DNA of 64,000 bases from Thalassobacillus pellis. GTDB taxonomy: Bacteria > Bacillota > Bacilli > Bacillales > Halobacillaceae. Below the pieces are notes generated by a model, which saw only the letters and a list, made by a program, of their open reading frames with translations, did no database searches and was not told the origin of the DNA. The stretch lies in the NCBI RefSeq assembly GCF_016908295.1, contig NZ_JAFBDO010000005.1, forward strand, positions 186,001 to 250,000. The letters run 5' to 3'. Shown here piece by piece: positions 40,243 to 48,987 of the stretch (the first letter of the stretch is position 1; each line of letters begins with the position of its first letter). The position numbers were made by a program, and so were the translations under genes.

Positions 40243-41139
40243 ATGATGCCTCGTTACCAGAACGCATTATTCCTTTATAACGGAAATGCCGGGAGCGATA
40301 ATATAGAACAGAAACTTGCCGAGACTTTACCTATTCTGTCTCAGGAAATAAAGCAACTGACGATTTTACAGACTAAAAGTGTGGAAGAAGCAAAAGAAGC
40401 CTGTGAGAAATTCTCAAAAATCGTCGAGTTGATAATCATATTAGGTGGAGACGGGACGTTACATGAATGCATCAACAGTATCTCCCAACTCGATTCCCGC
40501 CCGGTAATTGGCATATTACCGGGCGGGACAAGCAATGACTTCAGCAGAATGTTAGATATACCGCAGAATCTGGAGCAGGCAGCCAGGACTATTATAAATG
40601 GCAGGGAAGGTCCAGTGGATATAGGGAAGCTGGGAGAGGAATTCTTCCTTAATTTCTGGGGCATCGGCCTGGTAACAGAAACATCATCTAATATTGATGA
40701 AAATCAGAAAAATAGATTCGGTGTACTCAGTTACTTTATCAGTGCGCTGAAAACGGTTAATCAGGCTGCTCCTTTTTCTTTTCAAATGAAAATTGACGGA
40801 AAAGAAATTGAAGGAGAAGCGATAATGATTCTGGTTATGAACGGCTGCTTCATAGGAACAAGGCAGGTGCCGATAGAGTCTATCAAACCAAATGATGGGC
40901 TGTTAGATGTGTTGATCGTTAAGAATTCTAACCTTACTTTATTTAAAGAATTGATGGTGGTAGATCAGCCGTGGGCTGAGGATGAGCGTTTCCAGGAACT
41001 CGCCTATACAAGGGGAGAACGCATCGATATAAAGACTAATCCTGTACAGGACATAGATACGGACGGGGAAATCAAACGCACAACACCGGAGGTTATAGAG
41101 GTATTGCCTAATCATTTAACCTTTCTTCATGCTGAATAA
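40243..41139 (+). CDS. Diacylglycerol kinase-family lipid kinase, second paralogue
   Basis: The 298-residue protein has the same DAGK catalytic motif as the gene at 2531 (LGGDGTLHECINSISQLDSRP), followed by GILPGGTSNDFSRML and DIGKLGEEFFLNFWGIGLV. It belongs to the YegS/BmrU group; phosphatidylglycerol or diacylglycerol are candidate substrates, unproven. The chain is only distantly similar to the first paralogue outside these motifs. The start may be ATG 40243 or 40246 after GAGGGTAA. It is followed by two hairpins and repeat copy C. Confidence 0.83.
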   Translation: MMPRYQNALFLYNGNAGSDNIEQKLAETLPILSQEIKQLTILQTKSVEEAKEACEKFSKIVELIIILGGDGTLHECINSISQLDSRPVIGILPGGTSNDFSRMLDIPQNLEQAARTIINGREGPVDIGKLGEEFFLNFWGIGLVTETSSNIDENQKNRFGVLSYFISALKTVNQAAPFSFQMKIDGKEIEGEAIMILVMNGCFIGTRQVPIESIKPNDGLLDVLIVKNSNLTLFKELMVVDQPWAEDERFQELAYTRGERIDIKTNPVQDIDTDGEIKRTTPEVIEVLPNHLTFLHAE

Positions 41140-41210
41140 GTAAGAGGTTGCGGCCAATTAAAGCCTTACCCTAAAGAAGAGGCTGTATCAAAAGGCCTCG
41201 TTGAAATGAA

Positions 41211-41249
41211 AAACCACGAAGAAGTTGACTTTTCTTTGTGGTTTTTTTA
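41211..41249 (+). terminator. Terminator hairpin, near-copy of that at 22386
   Basis: AAACCACGAAGAAG pairs imperfectly with TTCTTTGTGGTTT, followed by TTTTT. It shares ACCACGAAGAAGTT and TCTTTGTGGT with the terminator at 22386-22423. Confidence 0.7.
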
Positions 41250-41345
41250 CTTTAAGAAAGTTTAACTTCGGTAAACGATTAAAATATAAGTAAAACTAAG
41301 GCATTCGCCATAAGGACTTGGCGACAAGCCATGTTTTTCTAATAT
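41249..41345 (+). repeat. Dispersed hairpin repeat, copy C (long form)
   Basis: A 97-base segment is about 85% identical by eye to copy D at 49575. It starts ACTTTAAGAAAGTTTAAC, contains TATAAGTAAAACTAAG and the shared block CATAAGGACTTGGCGACAAG, and ends ATGTTTTTCTAA. Overlapping hairpins TCGCCA/TGGCGA and TTGGC/GCCA compete. A third hairpin, GTTTA-ACTTCGG-TAAAC, precedes them. In the 550-bp gap up to 41693 I otherwise see only the terminator at 41471. Confidence 0.8.
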
Positions 41346-41470
41346 GTAAAAGAGAAGACCTTTGCACTGTTGATTGCTATTTTGGGTAGCCCGAAGAGAC
41401 TTGTCGTCTTCCCTGCGGAAAGGGAATTGTTTCCCGGCCATTCTTTTGCGGTATCAACCTTACAGAAAAA

Positions 41471-41520
41471 GGCTGTCCATTAGTCTATTACAGTACAGAC
41501 TTATGGGACAGCCCCTTATT
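41471..41520. terminator. Nested-hairpin terminator with TAGTCT/AGACTTA core
   Basis: Outer arms GGCTGTCC / GGGACAGCC enclose TAGTCT...AGACTTA. The reverse complement is nearly identical to the terminator at 50941. Confidence 0.65.
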
Positions 41521-41693
41521 CTTTCAGTAATCATCGTCATTAACGTTTTACCTATATTCTTCGCTTTCCAAGTATGCTGCCTCTACTATCTGCAGATATT
41601 GGCGGCGTTTTAATTGTACTTTTCGAAGCTGTTTTTTGCATTCGTATTTCGGCTGCATTTGCCGTTACCGCTTATCTCAGTTTTCGTTGTTCA

Positions 41694-41909
41694 TTAAAAA
41701 AAGGTATTTACCGGCCGTTTATCATCGTCGTCCTCTTCATCATCTAATGCTTTATTGACTGCATCGGCCGTTTTGTCGACAGTGTTCATTGCAGCGCTTT
41801 CGGCAGCTTCAGCTGCTCCTTGAACAGCATCAAATGCTGCGTCTGCTCCATCTTTGATCGTTTTTGCTGCTTTAGTGGTATTCTGCTGTGCTTTATTTCT
41901 CTTTGCCAT
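41694..41909 (-). CDS. Small Ala-rich acidic-tail protein, unknown
   Basis: The 71-residue protein has a basic N-terminus (MAKRNKAQQNTTKAAK), a helical Ala/Asp-rich centre (DAAFDAVQGAAEAAESAAMNTVDKTADAVNKAL), and a strongly acidic tail (DDEEDDDDKRP). The ATG follows GGGAGGTAAAAATAAG, a clear ribosome binding site. I recognise no family; the composition resembles small amphipathic stress or DNA-interacting proteins. No close partner: the ABC transporter genes are divergent. Confidence 0.65.
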   Translation of the reverse strand: MAKRNKAQQNTTKAAKTIKDGADAAFDAVQGAAEAAESAAMNTVDKTADAVNKALDDEEDDDDKRPVNTFF

Positions 41910-42062
41910 CTTATTTTTACCTCCCAGTTGATAGTGGGGATAGTGTGCTACATATATTGTCTTTTATACCGATATTTTTATTACTATTTAAAATATGTAA
42001 AAAAGCAGGAATTCAACATGAGAATGTATAATCAAACGAACATGGAAGGAGGAAGGGGGAAT

Positions 42063-42740
42063 ATGCTGGTCGTCAAGGATTTAAACTATTCCATTAAGGA
42101 AAAAGCCATTCTTAAGGAGGTTACATTTTCGGCTGCTTCAGGAGAAGTGACCGCACTTGTCGGTCATAACGGAGCTGGTAAATCGACTTTAATGAAGGTG
42201 ATTATGGGGTGGCAGGAAAAGCAGCAAGGGAAGATTATAATCAATGGCTGCAGCCAGGACGGTGATTTCCTGGCATTTAAACGCCAGTTTGCATACATAC
42301 CGGAAGAACCACTGCTATTATCCGAATTGACCGTCCATCAGCATTTCCAGCTTTACCAGGATAGCTACGCAGTACCAAATGGAGTCGAGAAAGCCCTGCG
42401 CCTGGCTGAACAATTTGATATTGCACATAAATTGGATGAATATCCGGAGTCCCTGTCCAAAGGAATGAAGCAAAAAACGCAAACCATTTGCGCGCTCATA
42501 CCCGAAGTTCCATTCCTTATGATCGATGAACCCTTCATGGGGCTGGATATTCATGCGGGAAAGCTCCTGGAAGGTTTACTGCTGGAAAAAAAGGCTGCAG
42601 GTATTGCTATCCTGCTTACGTCCCATCAGCTTGAAAAAGTGAAACAATTATCAGATCGGTTCATCATGCTGAATGACGGAAAATTGACCGAACAGGGTGC
42701 AATCACTGAATTTCAGGACCTTTCAAGGAGAAAAGAATGA
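42063..42740 (+). CDS. ABC transporter ATP-binding protein (EcsA-like)
   Basis: The 225-residue ATPase has Walker A (GHNGAGKSTLMK), the signature region SLSKGMKQKTQT and Walker B (FLMIDEPFMGLD), with an H-loop in LLTSHQLEK. It should power the membrane partner that overlaps it downstream. The pair resembles EcsAB of B. subtilis, or other exporters with a single long permease; which one is unresolved. ATG 42063 is preceded by GGAGGAAGGGGGA; a longer frame upstream crosses the 5' end of the neighbouring gene and has no homology. Confidence 0.88.
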   Translation: MLVVKDLNYSIKEKAILKEVTFSAASGEVTALVGHNGAGKSTLMKVIMGWQEKQQGKIIINGCSQDGDFLAFKRQFAYIPEEPLLLSELTVHQHFQLYQDSYAVPNGVEKALRLAEQFDIAHKLDEYPESLSKGMKQKTQTICALIPEVPFLMIDEPFMGLDIHAGKLLEGLLLEKKAAGIAILLTSHQLEKVKQLSDRFIMLNDGKLTEQGAITEFQDLSRRKE

Positions 42741-44137
42741 GTTCAAAGAGAACGTGGTTCACATATCATTGGATAAAAAAGCAACGCAGAAGAAAGAAGT
42801 GGAAAGTATATAAACAAGCGTTCAGTTTAAGCTTTGATAAAACAATTTTCATCTATACAGTTGTGTTTGGTGTATGGCTTTTTTTTATGATATACGACTG
42901 GATGAAACAATTTGGGCCTTATCTGGCAGAGGTAGAGGATATATTCAGGGCTGAACTGTTCCTCTTTGCACTCGGTCTTTTAGCGAGAAGCTTCACAGCC
43001 AGTTCTTTAAGACCGGGTATCCGGTTTACGTCTGCGGAGCTGCACCTCAGCATGCTTCCTCATTCAAGAAAAAAACTGCTTGGCATTATCGTAGTGGAGC
43101 ATATGGTTTACCACGCTATTTTGGCTTTTTTAGTATTAATACTCATCGGCATCATTACGCCTGTGAGCTTTTTATTAACACTTCAGGCAGCTACTATTTA
43201 TTCAGCTATGACTGCTGCCGGCCTGCTTCTTCAATGGAAATGTTTTTCCCTGACTACCAGAAAGAAGATCCTGTTGATCCCCGCCTCTTTCCTTCTCCTT
43301 GGGGTATGGCGACTTGGGATAGCCGGTCATATACCGTCAGTCATGAACTGGATACTGTTGGTGGGAATGTTGACCTTTATCAACATCTTGTTAGCCAGCA
43401 GGATTCTAAAAGATGTCAATTGGTCGAAGGTGATCCAGTATAATGACGCCGTTGAATGGAATATCTGGTTTGTCCAGCAAGTCACGAAGGTCGAAATCAA
43501 GCCACCGAAGAAGCTTGCCTGGACCCAGCAGCTTTTCCGCACAAAAAAAGCGAAGCTGCCCTTTCAATCTGTTGATCGGATGTATCATCGTCTCTGGCGG
43601 ATTTACCTGGCAGAGAAAAAAGAATTTACTCTGAAAACGATCGGTTTCTGCTGTTTATTCCCGGCAGCAACTTTATTCCTCGATGAGCGAGTGGCTGGCC
43701 TTGCTGTGCCTCTGGTGGTTTTCGTTTATATCAAGATGAGCTCAAGTTTATTTGGTAACATGTTCATCAACGACAAACTGATTTTCTCCCTTCCGTGGAA
43801 TAAAGAAAAATTGCAGAAAACATATATGAAATGGGCTATGAGTGGATTTATTTTACCGCTCCTCATTATCCTGGTGGTTTATTCGATGAGAAATGACATC
43901 TGGTGGCTTCCTATCCAGGTGGCAGGCATAGGCTGTTGGTTTTATTTTTTTCTTCATTATGAAATGAAACGGCAGTGGGTACTGCTGCAGAGATACGGAG
44001 ATCCACCTGGAGTTGTTCAGGGTATATTGTTGGCAATCGGTTTCATTCTAGCAGGTCTGGCTGTAGTGTATCCGTATTTCTCAATTGGAGTGATCCTGTT
44101 ATTTGCCATCTCAACTACTATCAAAGGAGGAAAGTAA
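42737..44137 (+). CDS. ABC transporter permease, partner of the preceding ATPase (EcsB-like)
   Basis: The 466-residue product has about eight hydrophobic helices, among them FIYTVVFGVWLFFMIYDWM and LLGIIVVEHMVYHAILAFLVLILIGII. A large basic loop (KVEIKPPKKLAWTQQLFRTKKAKLP) lies in the middle. Its ATG overlaps the ATPase stop (ATGA), so they are translationally coupled. EcsB has about 408 residues and a similar topology; I suggest EcsB-like from layout, with moderate certainty. No signature of an exported substrate is visible. Confidence 0.75.
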   Translation: MSSKRTWFTYHWIKKQRRRKKWKVYKQAFSLSFDKTIFIYTVVFGVWLFFMIYDWMKQFGPYLAEVEDIFRAELFLFALGLLARSFTASSLRPGIRFTSAELHLSMLPHSRKKLLGIIVVEHMVYHAILAFLVLILIGIITPVSFLLTLQAATIYSAMTAAGLLLQWKCFSLTTRKKILLIPASFLLLGVWRLGIAGHIPSVMNWILLVGMLTFINILLASRILKDVNWSKVIQYNDAVEWNIWFVQQVTKVEIKPPKKLAWTQQLFRTKKAKLPFQSVDRMYHRLWRIYLAEKKEFTLKTIGFCCLFPAATLFLDERVAGLAVPLVVFVYIKMSSSLFGNMFINDKLIFSLPWNKEKLQKTYMKWAMSGFILPLLIILVVYSMRNDIWWLPIQVAGIGCWFYFFLHYEMKRQWVLLQRYGDPPGVVQGILLAIGFILAGLAVVYPYFSIGVILLFAISTTIKGGK

Positions 44138-44138
44138 A

Positions 44139-44525
44139 TTGATGGAAAGAGGATTTGAACCAAAAGTACATGCTGTATTTGTCCATACGAAAAATTTAAA
44201 GAAATCTGCAGGCTGGTATAGCAGGCTGCTTGGCCTCCCGTTCGATGAAAAAGAGGTCCGTTCACCAGTCTATAATGTACCAGTCACTGGCGAAGTGTAT
44301 ATGACAATAGATGACCATGCTTTTGATGATGAATATCAGTTTAAGCCGGCTAAAACACCTGTCTTCAATTTCTGTTCTGATAATTTGGAACAGAGTCATC
44401 GGTGGATAAAGGAAAATAACATCCCTGTCACAAGGCCGATAGAGAAACATGGCAATTTCGGCTGGTTTCATATTGAAGATCCAGATGGCAATGCAGTCAT
44501 GATTTGTGGAAATTGTACAGAATGA
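44139..44525 (+). CDS. VOC family protein (glyoxalase fold)
   Basis: This 128-residue protein has two VOC modules: VHAVFVHTKNLKKSAGWYSRLLGLPFDE with a likely metal-ligand His and KTPVFNFCSDNLEQSHRWIKENNIP, and ends FGWFHIEDPDGNAVMICG with the C-terminal contact. The ligand is unknown. TTG 44139 is favoured because AAAGGAGG lies 8 bases upstream; the adjacent ATG 44142 is an alternative. It lies at the end of the ABC transporter genes with no gap, so it may be in the same mRNA. Confidence 0.8.
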   Translation: MMERGFEPKVHAVFVHTKNLKKSAGWYSRLLGLPFDEKEVRSPVYNVPVTGEVYMTIDDHAFDDEYQFKPAKTPVFNFCSDNLEQSHRWIKENNIPVTRPIEKHGNFGWFHIEDPDGNAVMICGNCTE

Positions 44526-44528
44526 AAA

Positions 44529-44575
44529 AATAAGAGGAGCTTTCCATGACAGGCAAAGCTCCTCTTATTTATGAC
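44529..44575. terminator. Bidirectional terminator between VOC and methyltransferase genes
   Basis: AATAAGAGGAGCTTT pairs exactly with AAAGCTCCTCTTATT and continues with T on the plus strand. It ends both convergent genes. Confidence 0.85.
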
Positions 44576-45188
44576 AGACGGCAATTCCAAGGGGGTAATG
44601 GACTATATCACGTGAAGGCTCAATCAAAACCCCTTTTTGGTAAAAAAATTCTTTTGCACTATATTCAGGAAATAAGTCCCGAAATTCTTCAGGGGTCAAT
44701 TGGTGAATATGAAAAGGCGATCCGCATTCCTTTCCTCGCCCCTGACCAAATGGTGTAGAGACGAGCAGAGTGCCGCCGGGTTTCAAAAGTTCATAGTAAT
44801 TTTGCAACAGTCGTTCTTCGTTTTCAATATGTTCATACGTTTCAAAGCTAGTGATTACATCAAAAGTTCCAAGCTTTTCCGGCAGCTTGGGATCGACGGC
44901 ATCCATCACCTCGAATTCCGAATTAGGGTGGTAATAGGCACCTTTGGCATACTGAATGATTTCTTCATCGATATCTACACCCACAACTTTTTCTACTTCA
45001 TTCTTCCGTTCCTTTGCTAACATATGTGTGCCATAACCAGCGCCGCAGGATAAATCCAGGACCCGGCCTTTCGCATAGGGCAGTGCAAATTGGTAACGGG
45101 CCATATGCTCAAGCAGGAGTTTATTCATCGGCTTCATGTACTCCGGTATGACACGTTCTCCTGTATCGTCAACCACCTCGTTGTTCAC
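44565..45188 (-). CDS. Class I SAM-dependent methyltransferase
   Basis: The 207-residue enzyme has motif I VLDLSCGAGYGTHML, the acidic strand-2 end VVGVDIDEEIIQYA, and DVITSFETYEHIENEERLLQNYYELLKPGGTLLVSTPFGQGRG, the post-I and motif IV-VI block of the UbiE/Met-type family. The substrate is not clear. The start is a GTG at 45188; the site upstream (AGAAAGCG) is weak, so a start a few codons further in is possible. It is convergent with the VOC gene and divergent from the MarR gene. Confidence 0.83.
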   Translation of the reverse strand: MNNEVVDDTGERVIPEYMKPMNKLLLEHMARYQFALPYAKGRVLDLSCGAGYGTHMLAKERKNEVEKVVGVDIDEEIIQYAKGAYYHPNSEFEVMDAVDPKLPEKLGTFDVITSFETYEHIENEERLLQNYYELLKPGGTLLVSTPFGQGRGKECGSPFHIHQLTPEEFRDLFPEYSAKEFFYQKGVLIEPSRDIVHYPLGIAVCHK

Positions 45189-45370
45189 CGCTTTCTGTTA
45201 TCATTAAAATTGGTATATTATCATTATGCCATAGGAAGCACATACAACCAAAAAAGAATCCCTGCCAAAAGCATACACATTATACTGTGTAGTGGCTTGC
45301 TGCATTTGACAGGTAAATTTCTGCAACTTATAATTACTTTAAATTCGAGATATTGAGAGGAAGAAATCCT

Positions 45371-45835
45371 ATGGATGATCGGGAGTTATATCAACAGAAA
45401 AAACAGGATCCTTCTTTGAAGCTATTTGTTGTTTTATCAAAAGCAGAGCGTGCCATCGAAGACCTTGTCAAAAAAGATATCCATCAGCATGGGTTGAATG
45501 CAACAGAATTCGGTGTGCTTGAATTACTTTTCCATCAGGGTGACCAGCCCCTGCAAAAAATCGGGGAGAAAATTTTACTCGCAAGCGGAAGTATCACTTA
45601 TGTCGTCGATAAGCTGGAGAAGAAAGAATATCTGATGCGGAAGCCTTGCCCAAGTGATAGGCGGATTACTTATGCGGCCATCACTGAAAAAGGTAAGGAA
45701 CTGCTTAACGAGATATTTCCTACACACTGGAAGCGGATCGAAGAAATAACGAGTGGTTTAAACAAAGAGGAAAAAATCCAGGCAATCGAACTTTTGAAAA
45801 AGCTCGGGAAGCATGCTGACCAAATGAAAGGCTAG
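45371..45835 (+). CDS. MarR-family transcriptional regulator
   Basis: The 154-residue winged-helix repressor has ALNATEFGVLELLFHQGDQ-type helix 2, the recognition region LLASGSITYVVDKLEKKEYL and the wing RKPCPSDRRITYAAITEKGKELL. CPSDRR with a Cys in the wing base is found in redox-sensing MarR proteins such as MhqR, suggesting quinone or thiol-stress sensing. ATG 45371 lies about 8 bases after GAGAGGAAG. It stands divergent from the methyltransferase. A possible Ohr link is not supported by position. Confidence 0.85.
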   Translation: MDDRELYQQKKQDPSLKLFVVLSKAERAIEDLVKKDIHQHGLNATEFGVLELLFHQGDQPLQKIGEKILLASGSITYVVDKLEKKEYLMRKPCPSDRRITYAAITEKGKELLNEIFPTHWKRIEEITSGLNKEEKIQAIELLKKLGKHADQMKG

Positions 45836-45903
45836 ATTTTTTCAGAAAATTGAGATAAGATGAATTATAGAAGAAACTACCTGAAGGCAAAGGAGGTATG
45901 AAG

Positions 45904-46032
45904 ATGCTATACAGCCAGAAACGCGTGATTGACAGTCAATTGCTGTACCTCAATCGTGCGATTTTTCATGATTTAACTGTTCAAGGGATAAGTGTGCCCT
46001 TTTTTAAGCAGTTAAATAGAGGAAGCGTATAG
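45904..46032 (+). CDS. Small protein, RAxF-45-like (42 aa)
   Basis: An ATG at 45904 follows AAAGGAGGTATGAAG with ideal spacing and opens 42 codons ending TAG. The product MLYSQKRVIDSQLLYLNRAI..., with the RAIFHDLTVQGISVPFF motif, resembles the RAxF-45 small-protein family of Bacillales as I remember it (RAxF followed by a short amphipathic end). Function unknown. It lies 68 bases after the MarR gene, and a terminator-like hairpin plus repeat copy E follow before the ABC-F gene. A role as leader peptide for that gene is possible. Confidence 0.6.
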   Translation: MLYSQKRVIDSQLLYLNRAIFHDLTVQGISVPFFKQLNRGSV

Positions 46033-46070
46033 CGTCTCATATCTGACATAACTATAAATGTTTTTTTTTA

Positions 46071-46110
46071 GAGTCAGTGGTCAAGGGGACTGCTGGCTTT
46101 TTTTGTATGT
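46071..46110 (+). terminator. Terminator-like hairpin upstream of the ABC-F gene
   Basis: AGTCAGTGGTC pairs with GGACTGCTGGCT with several wobbles, followed by TTTTTTT. It lies between the 42-codon gene and the ABC-F gene. Confidence 0.65.
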
Positions 46111-46134
46111 CAGGAAAACAAAAATTTTTCAGGC

Positions 46135-46183
46135 TTAGAGTATAAGGAAAAGTCAGGCGCCGCATGGTATGGCGGCGTTTCCA
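46135..46183 (+). repeat. Dispersed hairpin repeat, copy E (diverged)
   Basis: The left end TTAGAGTATAAGGAAAAG matches the repeat signature; the centre is replaced by a GC-rich perfect stem CGCCGC-ATGGTATG-GCGGCG, followed by TTT. It lies 25 bases before the ABC-F start codon. Confidence 0.45.
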
Positions 46184-46207
46184 CATTGTCTTTAGGAGGA
46201 AAACAGG

Positions 46208-48061
46208 ATGCTAATTACATTAAAAAATATAAAGAAAACGTTAGGTGGAACAGTTTTATTTGAGGATTTGAATTTTGAACTGAAGGAAAATGAGAAAATT
46301 GGACTGGTGGGACGGAATGGAAGCGGAAAATCAACATTATTTCGGCTGATTACGAAAGATGAATCAATTGATGAAGGGGATTTGTTCATTCAAAAAGGGC
46401 TGACAATCGGGTATCTCAGGCAGATACCTTCTGAGTGGGAAGGCACAGGTCGATCGTATCTGAAGTCTAGCTTTGAAAAGCTATTAAAAATGATTAGAGA
46501 AATGAACGAGCTGGAGGTTGCCATGCAGGATTCCGCTAAAATGGAATCGGCACTATATAAATATGGGCAGCTGCAGGATCGTTTCGCCCAGGGGGGTGGA
46601 TATGAAATGGAAGCGAATATCGAAAAAGTGTCCGCCGGCCTGGGTATTACAGAGTTACTTGATCAATCCTTTGAGCAGCTGAGCGGTGGTGAGAAGACCA
46701 AACTTGGCTTGGCCAGAATACTTTTGGAAGAGCCGGATGTACTGCTTCTGGATGAACCGACAAACCATCTGGATCTGAATGCTATTGAATGGCTCGAGCA
46801 GTATCTCTGTAATTATAGCGGAGCAGTCTGTATCATTTCCCATGACCGCGTCTTTCTAGATCACACTATTTCAAGCATCGCTGATTTGGAAGAAGGGGAA
46901 ATCACGAAATACAGTGGCGGCTACTCTTCCTTTGAACAACAGAAAGAAGAGAAGTTGCTAGCGGAATTCCAGGAATACAAAGAGCAACAGAAAAAAATCA
47001 AAAAGATGAAGGAAGCGATCAGAAGGCTGAGACAATGGGCAAGCGAAGCAAGTCCGCCTAACCCGAAGCTGTTTAAAAAAGCGAAAAGCATGGAACGTGC
47101 ACTTGAAAAAATGGAGAAGAAGGAAAAGCCGCTAATCGATCCGAAAAAAATGAACCTCTCTTTAGAAGCTGATGGGCGGAGCGGTACCGACGTGTTCGTT
47201 GCAGAAAATATTTGTAAAGCATTCGGCGGCCGCCAGATTCTAAATGGTATTAATCTCCACCTTCGTTACAAAGAACGCGTCGCGCTTGTCGGGGGAAACG
47301 GAAGCGGAAAGTCAACCTTGATGGGCATCCTGTTGGGGCATTCTTATCCTGACAGTGGGCAAATTAAGGGCGGCAGGTCTATGAAAATCGGTTACTTACC
47401 CCAGGATCCACTGCATGGAGCTGATCCTGACATGCGCATGATTGATTACTTTCGGGAGCATGTCATCGTAACAGAAGGTCAGGCCCGTCAGATTTTAGCT
47501 CATTTCATGTTTTACGGATACAGCGTTTTCCATAAAATCCGCCAGTTAAGTGGCGGGGAACAAATGAGGCTGAAGCTTGCTGTGTTTATGAATCAAGGGA
47601 TCAACATTCTGCTTCTGGATGAACCGACAAACCATTTGGATATTGAATCCCAGGAGGTGCTGGAAGAAGCATTGAACAAGTTTACGGGAACGGTTCTTGG
47701 TATTTCCCATGACCGCTATTTTTTGAATCGTTGCTTTACGGACACCGCTTACCTCATCGATGGGCAATTACACCGTTTCCATGGAACTTATAACGAAACG
47801 CAGCATAAATGGAAAAACATACAGCATCAAGTGGAACAGAAAGGGGTTTCCGAGAAAAAATCCAGCAAATCAAAAGCAGAAAACTCAGAACACCCCCGTG
47901 ATTACGAGCATTTGATACTTCGGGCTGAACAAAAGCTGGAACGACTAAAAAATGAGATGGAAAAAGCGGATCAGCAGGAACGTCGAATGGATTTGGAGTC
48001 GGAAAAAGTTCGTCTGGAAAAAGAACTGGATGAGTTATATGGAAAATGGATATCAACCTGA
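46208..48061 (+). CDS. ABC-F family ATPase (ribosome-associated)
   Basis: The 617-residue protein has two ABC modules in one chain and no membrane helices, the definition of ABC-F. The first has GLVGRNGSGKSTLFR, LSGGEKTKLGLARILLEEPDVLLLDEPTNHLD; the second has ALVGGNGSGKSTLMG, LSGGEQMRLKLAVFMNQGINILLLDEPTNHLD. The inter-domain linker (residues about 255-320, basic and coiled: YKEQQKKIKKMKEAIRRLRQWASEASPPNPKLFKKAKS) is the ribosomal P-site-reaching region of antibiotic-protection and translation factors. The C-terminal 90 residues form another coiled coil. Whether it confers drug resistance or rescues stalled ribosomes (YfmR/YdiF-like) cannot be told. The start ATG follows AGGAGGAAAACAGG. Confidence 0.88.
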   Translation: MLITLKNIKKTLGGTVLFEDLNFELKENEKIGLVGRNGSGKSTLFRLITKDESIDEGDLFIQKGLTIGYLRQIPSEWEGTGRSYLKSSFEKLLKMIREMNELEVAMQDSAKMESALYKYGQLQDRFAQGGGYEMEANIEKVSAGLGITELLDQSFEQLSGGEKTKLGLARILLEEPDVLLLDEPTNHLDLNAIEWLEQYLCNYSGAVCIISHDRVFLDHTISSIADLEEGEITKYSGGYSSFEQQKEEKLLAEFQEYKEQQKKIKKMKEAIRRLRQWASEASPPNPKLFKKAKSMERALEKMEKKEKPLIDPKKMNLSLEADGRSGTDVFVAENICKAFGGRQILNGINLHLRYKERVALVGGNGSGKSTLMGILLGHSYPDSGQIKGGRSMKIGYLPQDPLHGADPDMRMIDYFREHVIVTEGQARQILAHFMFYGYSVFHKIRQLSGGEQMRLKLAVFMNQGINILLLDEPTNHLDIESQEVLEEALNKFTGTVLGISHDRYFLNRCFTDTAYLIDGQLHRFHGTYNETQHKWKNIQHQVEQKGVSEKKSSKSKAENSEHPRDYEHLILRAEQKLERLKNEMEKADQQERRMDLESEKVRLEKELDELYGKWIST

Positions 48062-48354
48062 TTTTAATTCGGTTTTGATTGAGGGGGCTATGTACAGGTA
48101 GGTTGAAGAAAATGGAAGAAGTTCGGAAAACATTTCCGTAAACGGATTCAGTGTTAAAGAAAAGTTCCCACAATCATAAATGGTTGCCTTTATCCAAGGG
48201 GTACTGGCCCCGTTAAGATATAAAGTCTTAGCCAGGCACCAAAACCTCCTTCTAAAATTTCTCATTCTCTTTTTCCTATTGGAAGAACCTGTTTATTATT
48301 ATTAATCCCAGGGAACGAGAAAAGAGTGAAAAGTACAACGAAGGAGGTTTTTCT

Positions 48355-48987
48355 TTGCGTGTATTAGTGATTGGTGCGAATGGCAAGGTTGGAAAGATTT
48401 TAGTCAAAAAATTAAAAGACTCGGCACATGAACCTGTGGCTATGGTAAGGGATACGGATCAGATTCCTCAATTTGAAGATATAGGAGTCAAAACCGTGCT
48501 CGGCGATTTAGAAAAAGATTTTGATAAAGCTTTTTATGGTATAGATGCCGCTATTTTTGCAGCGGGTTCAGGACCACATACCGGTCCCGATAAAACCGTT
48601 TTGATCGATCAGGAAGGTGCAATCAAGTCGGTGGAACTGGGTGAGCGATTTGGTCTGCAGCGATTTATCATGCTGAGCTCCATGGGGGCAGATGATCCTG
48701 CTGCCGGTCCGAAAGCCATGCAGCATTATCTTTATGCAAAACACCGGGCTGATGAACGACTGGAGAACTCCGATCTTAATTATACAATTGTTAGACCGGG
48801 CGGCCTGACAAATCAGCCAGGGACAGGAAAGGTCAACTTAAAGGGTAAGTTGGATGAATTCGGATCTGTTTCCCGTGAGGATGTTGCAGAAACATTGGCA
48901 TATTTATTAAGTGTTCCGAGGGCAGATAAACGTACATTCGAATTAGTGAATGGTGATCAGGAAATCGGTGAAGTATTGGCTTATTAA
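48355..48987 (+). CDS. NAD(P)H-binding SDR family protein, YhfK-like
   Basis: The 210-residue atypical SDR starts with MRVLVIGANGKVGKILVKKL, the NADP-binding loop, followed by VLGDLEKDFDKAFYGIDAAIFAAGSG and FIMLSSMGADDPA in the catalytic-strand position, then YTIVRPGGLTNQPGTGKV. B. subtilis YhfK is a near match in length and motifs; function unknown. The TTG start lies 7 bases after AAGGAGG. Confidence 0.85.
   Translation: MRVLVIGANGKVGKILVKKLKDSAHEPVAMVRDTDQIPQFEDIGVKTVLGDLEKDFDKAFYGIDAAIFAAGSGPHTGPDKTVLIDQEGAIKSVELGERFGLQRFIMLSSMGADDPAAGPKAMQHYLYAKHRADERLENSDLNYTIVRPGGLTNQPGTGKVNLKGKLDEFGSVSREDVAETLAYLLSVPRADKRTFELVNGDQEIGEVLAY

Noticed and set aside
41574-41747. A 57-codon plus-strand frame with membrane-like composition
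   Set aside because: No ribosome binding site, and it runs across the 3' end of the better supported gene 41694-41909 on the other strand.
48053-48265. Minus-strand frame of 70 codons between the ABC-F and YhfK-like genes
   Set aside because: AAGGAGG-like bases are inside the frame rather than ahead of a start, no family is recognised, and it overlaps the ABC-F 3' end. The 293-bp gap could hold an RNA element but I could not identify one.
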